From Lachnospiraceae bacterium (lineage in GTDB: Bacteria; Bacillota; Clostridia; Lachnospirales; Lachnospiraceae), in the NCBI GenBank assembly GCA_015057825.1, contig SVDN01000008.1, forward strand, positions 40,374-104,373: a DNA stretch of 64,000 nucleotides, in the 5' to 3' direction. The notes beneath the pieces were generated by a model that saw nothing but the letters and a program-made list of their open reading frames with translations, was not told where the DNA came from and did no database searches. Position 1 is the stretch's first letter. Each line of letters begins with the position of its first letter. Of this stretch, positions 42,299 to 51,156 are shown in pieces. A program made the translations under genes and the position numbers.

Positions 42299-42334
42299 TT
42301 TGCTTCCCCATAAAAAGATAATAATAAGTAATGA

Positions 42335-42357
42335 TTTACATAATAATTTTATGTAAA
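42335..42357 (-). terminator. Hairpin between mutS and mutL, related to the one at 9571
   Basis: A 9-bp stem TTTACATAA / TTATGTAAA (42335-42343 and 42349-42357) lies between mutS and mutL. The 16 bases TGATTTACATAATAAT (42332-42347) are identical to 9572-9587. The minus strand continues into a T-rich but interrupted stretch, so partial termination between the two genes is possible. Confidence 0.5.
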
Positions 42358-42363
42358 CAAAGC

Positions 42364-45024
42364 TTAAATACGATTATTAATTTTATTTTGTAATTTATAA
42401 AGAACATTCAAAGCATCAATCGGAGTTAAACGTCCGAGATCCAATTCTTTTATATCGTTAATAATATCATCATCGTTCAATGTATCAAACAATGTCATTT
42501 GTCCCAGTTCAAGCTTGTTTGCATAGTAATCGCTTCCGTTGTTTCTTATTTCATCCGGCAAATTACTTGCTATATTTCTTGCTTTTAAAGTGATATCGGC
42601 ATTTGAAAGTTCTTCCACTATTTCTTTTGCGCGCTCAATAACATCGTTCGGAACACCGGCAAGCTTTGCAACCTGAATACCGTAACTCTTGTCCGCTCCG
42701 CCTTTTACTATTTTTCTTAAGAAAATAATATTATCGTCCTTTTCTTTAACGGCGATGCAATAGTTATTAACGCCTTTTAAGGACTCTTCAAGCTCCGTAA
42801 GTTCGTGATAATGTGTCGCAAAAAGAGTTTTCGCTCCCAATAGTTTTGTATTTGCAATATGCTCAATAACTGCCCATGCAATACTTAATCCGTCAAAAGT
42901 CGATGTGCCTCGACCTATTTCGTCAAGTATCAAAAGGCTGTTTTTTGTTGCGTTTCTTAAAATATTTGAAACTTCGGACATTTCCACCATAAAGGTACTT
43001 TGACCGCTGGCCAGGTCATCCGATGCGCCGACTCTGGTAAATACCCTATCGCAAATAGCGATATTTGCGGATTTTGCCGGAATAAAACTTCCGATTTGAG
43101 CCATCAATACTATAAGCGCGGTTTGTCTCATATATGTTGATTTGCCGGCCATATTTGGACCCGTAATGATTGAAATTCTGCTGTTGGAATTATCAAGATA
43201 GGTATCGTTTTCAACAAACATGCCATCATCAATCATTTTTTCCACAACCGGATGACGCCCGCCCTTAATATCGATAATTCCTTTATCGTTTATTTTCGGT
43301 TTTACATAGTTGTTGTGGTCCGCAACATATGCAAGAGACGCAAAAACATCTATTTCCGCAAGCATCTTGGCAGTCATTTGAATGCGGATAATTTCCGCTG
43401 CTATTTTTTCTCTTACTTCGTTAAAAAGGTCGTATTCCAAAGAAAAAAGCTTGTCCTCCGCACCTAAAATAATCTCTTCTAAATTTTTCAATTCTTCGGT
43501 TACGTATCTTTCGGCATTTGTAAGAGTTTGACGTCTTATATATCTGTCTTCCGGAACTTCGCTTCTGTAAGTGTTGGAAATCTCGATGCAATAACCAAAG
43601 TTTTTGTTGAAGGTTATTTTTAAGCCCTTACCTTTGATTCCCGTAGCTTCTCTTTCTTTTTCTTCCAATTCCGCAAGCCATTTTTTACCGTCTGTTTTGG
43701 CTTTTCTCAGCTTATCGATTTGTTCGCTGTAGCCTTCTTTGATGATTCCGCCTTCTTTGATGTTGATTGGCGGGTCATCTACAATGGCGTCGTTTATCAG
43801 CTTTGTCAAATCGGATAATTCATCCATATTGTTATATATATCAAGAAGTAAGTCCGAATTATATCTCGATAAAATATATTTGATATGAGGAATCATCTCC
43901 AGAGAATTTTTAAAAGCAATTAAATCCCTTGGGTTTGCGGATTTATAAGAAACCTTTCCCACAAGTCTTTCAAGATCGTAAATAGGATTTAAATACTCTC
44001 TAAGTTCGTCTCTTTCTGCTATTTCATCGTTTATTTCTTCTATTGCTTTTTGTCTTTTTATGATTTCCTGGGCATTTATCAAAGGCTGTTCCACGAAAGT
44101 TCTGAGTAGCCTTGCCCCCATTGCTGTTTTGGTTTTATCGAGAATCCATAATAGCGATCCTCTTTTTTGCTTTTCTCTTAATGTCTCGCAAAGCTCCAAA
44201 TTACGTCTTGTAGACGTATCAATAATCATGTATTTTCCCGTTGAATAAGGAGTTATCATTGTAAGATTGGAAAGAGCCGTTTTTTGAGTCTCGAAAAGAT
44301 AATTCAAAACAGAGCCCGCAGCAATAACGGCAAGCTTATAATCCTTTAATCCAAGACCGCCAAGGTCCGAAATCTTAAAGTGTTTTTTCAAGGTATTTTC
44401 GCATGTTTTGTCTTCGAAATACCAATCATCCAAAGAAAATACGCATATTGAAAGTCTTTCTTTTAAATCGCACAAATCCACACCGCTTACATTAAAAGCA
44501 TGATTGCATATTATTTCCGTAGGCATGAATTTGTTGATTTCATCCAAAAGTGCTCTTGCATCTTCAACTTCCGTAACGTAAAAATCGCCTGTAGTTATGT
44601 CAACCGTAGAAATACCAAACATCCCGTCAACGTAGGCAATGCTCATTAAATAATTGTTTTTGGACTCATCCAAAGAGTTTGTGTTGGTATTGGTTCCCGG
44701 AGTTACAACGCGGACAACTTCACGCTTTACCAGGCCTTTTGCAAGTTTCGGGTCCTCGACTTGCTCACCTATCGCAACTTTATATCCCTTATTCACAAGT
44801 TTTGTAAGATAAGTATCAATTGCATGAAAAGGAACGCCGCACATAGGCGCACGTTCTTCCAATCCGCAATCTTTACCCGTGAGAGTGATTTCCAGTTCTT
44901 TTGATGCCAATAAAGCATCGTCAAAGAACATTTCGTAGAAGTCTCCCAGTCTATACATTAAAATGCAGTCTTTGTATTGCTCTTTTGTTTCCAAGTATTG
45001 CTGCATCATCGGTGAAAGTGCCAC
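42364..45024 (-). CDS. mutS: DNA mismatch recognition protein MutS
   Basis: The 886-residue MutS1 protein binds mismatches. N-terminal mismatch-binding domain includes YRLGDFYEMFFDDA (Phe-x-Glu element); the C-terminal ATPase has GPNMAGKSTYMRQTALIVLMAQIGSF, DEIGRGTSTFDGLSIAWAV and FATHYHELTELE. Length is normal. It lies 20 bases after miaB. Confidence 0.98.
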   Translation of the reverse strand: MALSPMMQQYLETKEQYKDCILMYRLGDFYEMFFDDALLASKELEITLTGKDCGLEERAPMCGVPFHAIDTYLTKLVNKGYKVAIGEQVEDPKLAKGLVKREVVRVVTPGTNTNTNSLDESKNNYLMSIAYVDGMFGISTVDITTGDFYVTEVEDARALLDEINKFMPTEIICNHAFNVSGVDLCDLKERLSICVFSLDDWYFEDKTCENTLKKHFKISDLGGLGLKDYKLAVIAAGSVLNYLFETQKTALSNLTMITPYSTGKYMIIDTSTRRNLELCETLREKQKRGSLLWILDKTKTAMGARLLRTFVEQPLINAQEIIKRQKAIEEINDEIAERDELREYLNPIYDLERLVGKVSYKSANPRDLIAFKNSLEMIPHIKYILSRYNSDLLLDIYNNMDELSDLTKLINDAIVDDPPINIKEGGIIKEGYSEQIDKLRKAKTDGKKWLAELEEKEREATGIKGKGLKITFNKNFGYCIEISNTYRSEVPEDRYIRRQTLTNAERYVTEELKNLEEIILGAEDKLFSLEYDLFNEVREKIAAEIIRIQMTAKMLAEIDVFASLAYVADHNNYVKPKINDKGIIDIKGGRHPVVEKMIDDGMFVENDTYLDNSNSRISIITGPNMAGKSTYMRQTALIVLMAQIGSFIPAKSANIAICDRVFTRVGASDDLASGQSTFMVEMSEVSNILRNATKNSLLILDEIGRGTSTFDGLSIAWAVIEHIANTKLLGAKTLFATHYHELTELEESLKGVNNYCIAVKEKDDNIIFLRKIVKGGADKSYGIQVAKLAGVPNDVIERAKEIVEELSNADITLKARNIASNLPDEIRNNGSDYYANKLELGQMTLFDTLNDDDIINDIKELDLGRLTPIDALNVLYKLQNKINNRI

Positions 45025-45044
45025 AAAAAAACCTCCCTAATCCA

Positions 45045-46445
45045 TTATCGGGCAACAGAGCCCAAATAATAAAATCCTTTACATTCATTTAACTTAACAT
45101 CAATAATTTGTCCTATAAGAGATTTATCTCCCTCAAAATGAACCACCGTGTTATTGCTTAGACGTCCCGTAACAAGACTTGAGTCCTGTTCGTTGATTTG
45201 TTCAACCAAAACAGGAAGCGTCTTGCCTTCGTATCTTTTGACAACTTCGGATGAAATATTTTGAACTTCGCTAAGAAGTCTGTCAAAACGGGATTTAACC
45301 ACGTCTTCCGGAATTTGATTTTCCATTTTTGCCGCGGGAGTTCCCGTTCTTTTTGAATAAATAAAAGTAAAAGCACTGTCGAATTTAACTTTTCTTACCA
45401 CATCTATCGTTTCTTCGAAATCTTCTTCCGTCTCACCCGGAAATCCCACAATAATGTCGGTTGTAAGGGCTATATCCGGATTTGCCGTCTTGATTTTTTC
45501 AACCAAAGAAAGATAATCTTCTTTTGTATAATGACGATTCATATCTTTTAAGATTTTCGAACTGCCGGATTGCAAAGGAAGATGCAAGTGATTACATACT
45601 TTTTTTGAATTTTTTAGAACCTCTATAAGCTCATCCGACAAATCTTTTGGATGAGAAGTCATAAATCTGATTCTTTCGATGCCCTCTATTTTTTCCGCTT
45701 CTTTTAGCAAAGCCGCAAAGCTGATGGGCTCCTCCAATGTTTTGCCGTAGGAATTAACGTTTTGTCCCAAAAGCATTATTTCTTTAACGCCGTCGGCAGC
45801 CAAATCTTTAATCTCGTTTAAAATATCTTCGGCTTTTCTGCTTCTTTCACGTCCTCTAACATAAGGTACCTTACAATAGCTGCAAAAATTGTTGCAACCA
45901 AACATAATGTTAACGCCGGCTTTAAAAGAATATTTGCGGTGTTGAGGCAAGTCTTCCACAATCATTGTCGCTTCGTCATAAACATCAATAACTCGTTTTT
46001 GAGAAGAAAGCCTGTCATAAACAAGTTCCGCAAGTTTGTAAATGTTGTGTGTACCAAAAACAATATCCACGTAAGGATAGCTTTGTCTTATTTTTTCTCT
46101 GACTTCTTCTTCCTGCATCATGCATCCGCAAACGGCTATAAGCATTTCGGGATTTTTTTTCTTCTTTGTCTTTAAAACACCCAGACGCCCGTAAACTTTG
46201 AGATTGGCGTTTTCTCTTACGGTACAGGTGTTGTAAAGAACAAAATCCGCATCTTCGCCGTCTGTGGCCACATATCCTATTTCTTCCAAAATGCCGGCAA
46301 ACTTTTCGGAATCCTTTGCATTCATCTGACAACCGAAAGTCTGTATAAAATAAGTTAAGGCACGCCCCTTTTCGGATGCGCGCTCTTTAACTATTTCACC
46401 GGCTTTTTTCATATAATCAAATTGTTTTTCTTTTTCGGAATTCAT
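45045..46445 (-). CDS. miaB: tRNA-2-methylthio-N6-dimethylallyladenosine synthase MiaB
   Basis: The 466-residue radical SAM methylthiotransferase has an N-terminal UPF0004 domain with three cluster cysteines (TFGCQMN, NTCTVRENA, VCGCMMQEEE), a radical SAM motif FGCNNFCSYCKVPYVRGRERSR and a C-terminal TRAM domain. It modifies i6A37 made by MiaA. The ATG overlaps the proA stop by one base, so it is coupled to proA. Confidence 0.97.
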   Translation of the reverse strand: MNSEKEKQFDYMKKAGEIVKERASEKGRALTYFIQTFGCQMNAKDSEKFAGILEEIGYVATDGEDADFVLYNTCTVRENANLKVYGRLGVLKTKKKKNPEMLIAVCGCMMQEEEVREKIRQSYPYVDIVFGTHNIYKLAELVYDRLSSQKRVIDVYDEATMIVEDLPQHRKYSFKAGVNIMFGCNNFCSYCKVPYVRGRERSRKAEDILNEIKDLAADGVKEIMLLGQNVNSYGKTLEEPISFAALLKEAEKIEGIERIRFMTSHPKDLSDELIEVLKNSKKVCNHLHLPLQSGSSKILKDMNRHYTKEDYLSLVEKIKTANPDIALTTDIIVGFPGETEEDFEETIDVVRKVKFDSAFTFIYSKRTGTPAAKMENQIPEDVVKSRFDRLLSEVQNISSEVVKRYEGKTLPVLVEQINEQDSSLVTGRLSNNTVVHFEGDKSLIGQIIDVKLNECKGFYYLGSVAR

Positions 46446-47695
46446 TATTTTCTTACTTGTCCTTCTCCATAAATTATATATTTTGAAGTTGTTAATTCGT
46501 TAAGACCCATAGGTCCTCTTGCGTGAAGTTTTTGAGTACTGATGCCGATTTCGGCGCCAAAGCCAAATTCAAAACCATCCGTAAAACGAGTGGATGCATT
46601 GACATAAACCGCAGCCGCATCAATCTCGTTTAAAAATTTATTGGCATTTGAATAATCTTTGGTAATAATCGCTTCACTGTGTTTTGTATTATGAGTGTTG
46701 ATGTGCTCGATTGCTTCTTCGATTGAATCAACGCTTTTTACGGAAATGATGTAATCCAAATATTCCGTATAAAAATCTTCTTCGGTTGCCGCTTTAAGTT
46801 CCGGCATAACCTTCAAAGCTTCTTCATCACAACGAATCTCAACATTTTTTTCTTTGAGTTTTGCTGCGATTTTAGGAAGAGCTTCAGCCAAAACCTTTTT
46901 ATGAATAACCAAAGATTCGCAAGCGTTACATACGCCGATTCTTTGAGTTTTTGCATTATATATAATATTTACGGCCATATCGATATCGGCAAATTCATCA
47001 ACATAAATATGGCAATTTCCCGATCCGGTTTCTATTACAGGTACCGTGGATTCTTCCACGGTTGTCTTAATAAGACGGGCACTGCCTCTCGGAATAAGCA
47101 CATCAACATATTTGTTCATTTTCATGAACTGTTTTGTAATCTCTCTGTCTGTGGATTCGATAAGTTGAATGCTGTTTTCGTTAAGATTTAAAGATTTTAA
47201 GGCATCTTTAATAACTTCAACGATTTTTTTGTTTGAATTAATGGCATCGCTTCCGCCTTTTAAAATACAAGCATTTCCGGATTTAAAGCAAAGTCCGAAT
47301 GCATCGGCGGTTACGTTAGGTCTGGCCTCGTAAATAATACCTATAACACCGAGAGGTACACGTTTTTTGCCGATCATTAAGCCACCGGCTGTCTTTTTCA
47401 TAGACAATACCTCGCCGATCGGATCCGGCAAAGAAATCAGTTGCATAAGTCCTTCGGCCATACCCTCTATTCTTTCTTTAGTCAGTAAAAGACGATCGAT
47501 TAATGCGGAAGACATACCGTTTTTCTTGGCATTTTCCACGTCTTCTTCGTTTGCTTTTATTATTTCGTCGGCTCTGTTAACAAGAGCGTCCGCAGTAACC
47601 TTTAATGCATCGTTTTTTACCGTAACGTTTAAAATTGCAAGTTCTCTTTCTGCTTTTACCGCATTTTCTCCAAGTTTTATCAACATTTCATCCAT
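46445..47695 (-). CDS. proA: Gamma-glutamyl phosphate reductase
   Basis: This 416-residue enzyme of proline synthesis reduces glutamyl-5-phosphate to the semialdehyde. The catalytic cysteine is in [71 protein letters not shown] and the C-terminal [29 protein letters not shown] are typical. proB is not adjacent. Confidence 0.97.
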   Translation of the reverse strand: MDEMLIKLGENAVKAERELAILNVTVKNDALKVTADALVNRADEIIKANEEDVENAKKNGMSSALIDRLLLTKERIEGMAEGLMQLISLPDPIGEVLSMKKTAGGLMIGKKRVPLGVIGIIYEARPNVTADAFGLCFKSGNACILKGGSDAINSNKKIVEVIKDALKSLNLNENSIQLIESTDREITKQFMKMNKYVDVLIPRGSARLIKTTVEESTVPVIETGSGNCHIYVDEFADIDMAVNIIYNAKTQRIGVCNACESLVIHKKVLAEALPKIAAKLKEKNVEIRCDEEALKVMPELKAATEEDFYTEYLDYIISVKSVDSIEEAIEHINTHNTKHSEAIITKDYSNANKFLNEIDAAAVYVNASTRFTDGFEFGFGAEIGISTQKLHARGPMGLNELTTSKYIIYGEGQVRK

Positions 47696-47728
47696 ATTAA
47701 AATCCTCGCTTTATTTCAAATTGAAAAG

Positions 47729-47950
47729 TTATTTGTCATGTTTTTTACGAATGCTTTTTAAATCTATTACGCTACCATCGGGGTTTTGGATTTTAACCCT
47801 GTCAAGCTGACCTCTTAAATTGTTGTGAAACTCTTTAACATATTCTTTTCTAAGCTTGTCCTGCTCTTTTTTTTCCTCATCAGTCAAGCCCGATTCTCTT
47901 TGCTTTTTCGCAAGTTCGTTTATTCTTATTAGTCTCTCTTCGTTTCCCAT
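47729..47950 (-). CDS. DUF896 (YnzC/YlqP-like) small protein
   Basis: The 73-residue charged protein matches DUF896: ERLIRINELAKKQRESGLTDEEKKEQDKLRKEYVKEFHNNLRGQLDRVKI followed by PDG. B. subtilis YnzC is of this family; function unknown. The start at 47950 is chosen because family proteins begin shortly before the RINELA helix and AAAGAAG lies upstream; an in-frame ATG at 47965 has no such site. Confidence 0.85.
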   Translation of the reverse strand: MGNEERLIRINELAKKQRESGLTDEEKKEQDKLRKEYVKEFHNNLRGQLDRVKIQNPDGSVIDLKSIRKKHDK

Positions 47951-48008
47951 TTTTTCTTCTTTCATCAATTAATTTTTGAACTATTATATCTTACAACAAT
48001 AAGAAAAA

Positions 48009-49658
48009 TTAGTCATTATATTTCGGCTTATATTTTTCAAAAATTTTTTCAAAAACCTTTATTCCGTCAACAGCCGCAGATACAATGCCTCCTGCATATC
48101 CGGCTCCTTCTCCGCAAGGATATACATTTGATATATTCGATGTTAAATCTTCGTTTCTTAAGATTCTTACCGGAGATGAAGTTCTGCTTTCCACTGCGCT
48201 CAAAAGCGCATCATCCATATTAAATCCTTTGATTTGCTTTGAAAAATTTTCTATACCATCAATCAAAGATTCGCAAATAAATGGGGGAAGTATTTCATTT
48301 AAATCATTTAATTCATACTCACCTTTTATTTGCGGAGTTACGCTTTTTAATTCATTTGATTTTACTTTATTTTTAAAATCCGCATAAAGCTGAAGAGGTA
48401 TTTTCCCCTTTGCGGCATTATATGCATTTTTTTCAAGATTCATTTGAAAATACATTCCGCATAAAGGATCTTCGTTATTTTCAAAATCATCCGGTGTAAC
48501 CGATGTAATAATGGCACTGTTGGCATTTTGTCCGTCTCTTTTGCTGTAACTCATGCCGTTAACGCATAAATATCCTTCTTCGCTTGATGAATTAACAACA
48601 AATCCTCCGGGACACATGCAAAAAGAATACACGGCACGTCCGGATTTAGGGCTGTAAGTAACTTTATAATCCGCTGTGGGAAGCAATTTATAAGAACCGC
48701 CGTATTGGCTTTTTGAAATAAACTCCTGGGGATGTTCCATCCTAAGTCCCACGGCAAATGCTTTGGCTTCCATGGTAAAATTTTTGGATTTAAGCATTTT
48801 AAAAGTGTTTCTTGAGCTGTGACCGATGGCAAGTATTAAAATATTGCATTCAAGACTGAATTTTTCTTGAGTTACAACATTTTCAAAACAACACTTAGAT
48901 ACATGACCATCACAAATATCCAAATCGATTAATCTTGTATTGAATAAGACTTCACCGCCTTTTTGAATTATTTCTTTTCTTATATTTTTAACCACATCTT
49001 TTAAAATATCCGTGCCGATATGTGGTTTGTTTAAATATTTGATTTCATTTGGAGCACCGTGTTCGGCAAAAATCTCCAATACTTTTTTAATACGACCGCT
49101 TTTATCTTTGATTTGAGTATTAAGCTTGCCATCCGAAAATGTACCTGCGCCTCCCTCTCCGAATTGAACATTGGAAAAAGGATTTAACTTATCTCCCTGC
49201 CAAAAGGCATTTACGCTTTTTTCTCTGTTATCAACCGCTTCGCCTTGTTCGATAATTAAAGGTTTAAATCCCGCTCTTGCAAGCATAAGACCACAAAAAA
49301 GGCCTGCCGGACCTGAACCTATAATAATGGGTCTATCTTTTAAATCCTCATTTCCGGCTTTTGGCAATTTATATTCTATAGATGTTGTTAACATAATATT
49401 ATTATCGTTAACAAACTTGACGATTGTTTTTTCCAAATCGGATTTATTTGAATTTTTATCTTTAAAATCTGCCGATTTCACATCAACATCAACACTGTAT
49501 ATGTAATTAATACTGTCTTTTTTTCTCGCATCGATGGATTTTTTTACAATCTCATACGAAAAATCCGCATTTTTCAACTTTAATTTTTTTATTATTATTT
49601 TTTCTAATTCATTTTCTTTTTGATTTAAATTTAGTTTTATTTGATTAATTCTTATCAT
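48009..49658 (-). CDS. FAD-dependent dehydrogenase-like protein (COG2509)
   Basis: The 549-residue flavoprotein has the FAD-binding GSGPAGLFCGLMLARAGFKPLIIEQGEAVDNR near residue 130-160, then NPFSNVQFGEGGAGTFSDGKLNTQIKD, a signature of this widespread uncharacterised family, and a C-terminal YPCGEGAGYAGGIVSAAVDGIKV. An N-terminal region of about 120 residues precedes the flavin domain. Substrate unknown. The start overlaps the stop of the next flavoprotein (ATGA, 49655-49658), so the two are coupled. Confidence 0.9.
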   Translation of the reverse strand: MIRINQIKLNLNQKENELEKIIIKKLKLKNADFSYEIVKKSIDARKKDSINYIYSVDVDVKSADFKDKNSNKSDLEKTIVKFVNDNNIMLTTSIEYKLPKAGNEDLKDRPIIIGSGPAGLFCGLMLARAGFKPLIIEQGEAVDNREKSVNAFWQGDKLNPFSNVQFGEGGAGTFSDGKLNTQIKDKSGRIKKVLEIFAEHGAPNEIKYLNKPHIGTDILKDVVKNIRKEIIQKGGEVLFNTRLIDLDICDGHVSKCCFENVVTQEKFSLECNILILAIGHSSRNTFKMLKSKNFTMEAKAFAVGLRMEHPQEFISKSQYGGSYKLLPTADYKVTYSPKSGRAVYSFCMCPGGFVVNSSSEEGYLCVNGMSYSKRDGQNANSAIITSVTPDDFENNEDPLCGMYFQMNLEKNAYNAAKGKIPLQLYADFKNKVKSNELKSVTPQIKGEYELNDLNEILPPFICESLIDGIENFSKQIKGFNMDDALLSAVESRTSSPVRILRNEDLTSNISNVYPCGEGAGYAGGIVSAAVDGIKVFEKIFEKYKPKYND

Positions 49659-50944
49659 TTAATGTTATTTCCCGCTATATTTCCCGTTGCCCATGCAAAA
49701 TGAAGGTTGTATCCTCCGCATATGCCGTCTACATCCAACAATTCTCCGGCAAAATAAAGATTTTTTACGATCAAAGATTCCATGGTATGAGGATTTACAT
49801 CTTTTGTGTCTACGCCGCCGCAGCTAACCTGCGCATTATCAAAGCCGTTAACTTCCAAAACTTTAAAACGAAACTCTTTCATTAGATTCACAAGCTTAAG
49901 CGCAAGTTTTAATGCATCCATATTGTGGCTTTTTGATAAAGACGAAAAACTGTCAGTGGTTTTGTATCCGCATGCCTTAACAAAAAACTCGGCTAGCTTT
50001 TTGTTTACTATGCCTGAAAGAACCGTAACTATGCTGCGATTTTTTTCGCGTTTTAGGAAGCTTTCCAAGCATTTAACCAACTCGGCATTATCTTTTTCGG
50101 GAACAAAATCAACAATGACATATGTATCAAAATCGGCTTCCAAGGCCTTAAATGCCCATCTGGAAAGCTGAAATACCGGAATACCCGATAAACCGTAATT
50201 GGTTAATTGAAGATTTCCTTGTTCGTGTACTTCAATTTCCCCTGCTTCCAAGGTCAGATTAACATCACATCTTACTCCGCTGATTGACTTAAAGTTGCCT
50301 TCACATATAAGTCCCGTAAGAGCCGACCCCGGATTAATAATTTTGTGACCCATTTCTTTTGCCAGTAAATATCCGCTTCCGTCAGATCCGGTTTTCGGAG
50401 CGGCCGCACCGCCGGTAGACAATAAAAGATTTTTTGATTTGTATTTATTGTTTACGACAAAAATGTCAGATTTTTTCTCAACTATCTTAACTTTTTCATT
50501 GCTTATAATATCAACACCCAGTTCATCAACTTTGAAGCGCAGCGCATCCAAAATACAAGAGGCTTGCTCGCTTCTTGGATAAATATAGCCTTCCTTGTTT
50601 TTTGTCATTACACCCAAACCGTTAAAAAAATCTATTGCTTTTTTATAATCAAATTGCTTAATGATTTCATCGGCAAAGCCTTGATTATCACTGTTATAGC
50701 AATAATCAAGAGATTCGTTTTGGACGTGAGTGGCATTAATATGCTTGGAAAAATTAATGATTTTATCATCGTCAAAGCAAATATTGCTGTTGCTGAGATT
50801 GCATTTTCCGTTTCCGGTGGATAAAATTTTCTTTCCGACACGGTCATTGGCTTCGATTATCATTATTTTTTTGTTTTTTGCGGCAGCCGCAATGGCACAC
50901 GACAATCCTGCCGCACCGCCTCCGACTATAATTAAATCGTACAT
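49655..50944 (-). CDS. HI0933/BaiN-family NAD(P)/FAD-dependent oxidoreductase (COG2081)
   Basis: The 429-residue flavoprotein starts MYDLIIVGGGAAGLSCAIAAA, then NDRVGKKILSTGNGKCNLSN, and closes with LYFAGELLDVDGICGGYNLHFAWATGNIAG. These are family hallmarks. BaiN of this family reduces bile-acid intermediates, but most members are uncharacterised. ATG 50944 is preferred over an in-frame start at 50971 because GAGG lies between them. Confidence 0.92.
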   Translation of the reverse strand: MYDLIIVGGGAAGLSCAIAAAAKNKKIMIIEANDRVGKKILSTGNGKCNLSNSNICFDDDKIINFSKHINATHVQNESLDYCYNSDNQGFADEIIKQFDYKKAIDFFNGLGVMTKNKEGYIYPRSEQASCILDALRFKVDELGVDIISNEKVKIVEKKSDIFVVNNKYKSKNLLLSTGGAAAPKTGSDGSGYLLAKEMGHKIINPGSALTGLICEGNFKSISGVRCDVNLTLEAGEIEVHEQGNLQLTNYGLSGIPVFQLSRWAFKALEADFDTYVIVDFVPEKDNAELVKCLESFLKREKNRSIVTVLSGIVNKKLAEFFVKACGYKTTDSFSSLSKSHNMDALKLALKLVNLMKEFRFKVLEVNGFDNAQVSCGGVDTKDVNPHTMESLIVKNLYFAGELLDVDGICGGYNLHFAWATGNIAGNNIK

Positions 50945-51084
50945 AAAAACCTCGCAAAATATTAAATCCAAAGGTTAAGCTTGCAAAATAAAATTCCTTT
51001 ACTGAATGTCATTAAATAGTATAACATATTTCCTTTGTAATTATTATCTAATAAAAGCTTTTTAAATTCTTGAAAAGTGAAACA

Positions 51085-51104
51085 GCCACAGCAGATGCCG
51101 TGGC
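51085..51104 (-). terminator. Possible terminator of the EF-G paralogue gene
   Basis: GCCACAGC / GCCGTGGC (51085-51092 and 51097-51104) form an 8-bp stem with one wobble, followed on the minus strand by an interrupted T-rich stretch. It lies about 50 bases downstream of the EF-G-like stop. Confidence 0.4.
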
Positions 51105-51156
51105 CATTTCGATTAGAAAAGAGATTTTATGAAAATAAACAATACTTAAAGGCTAT

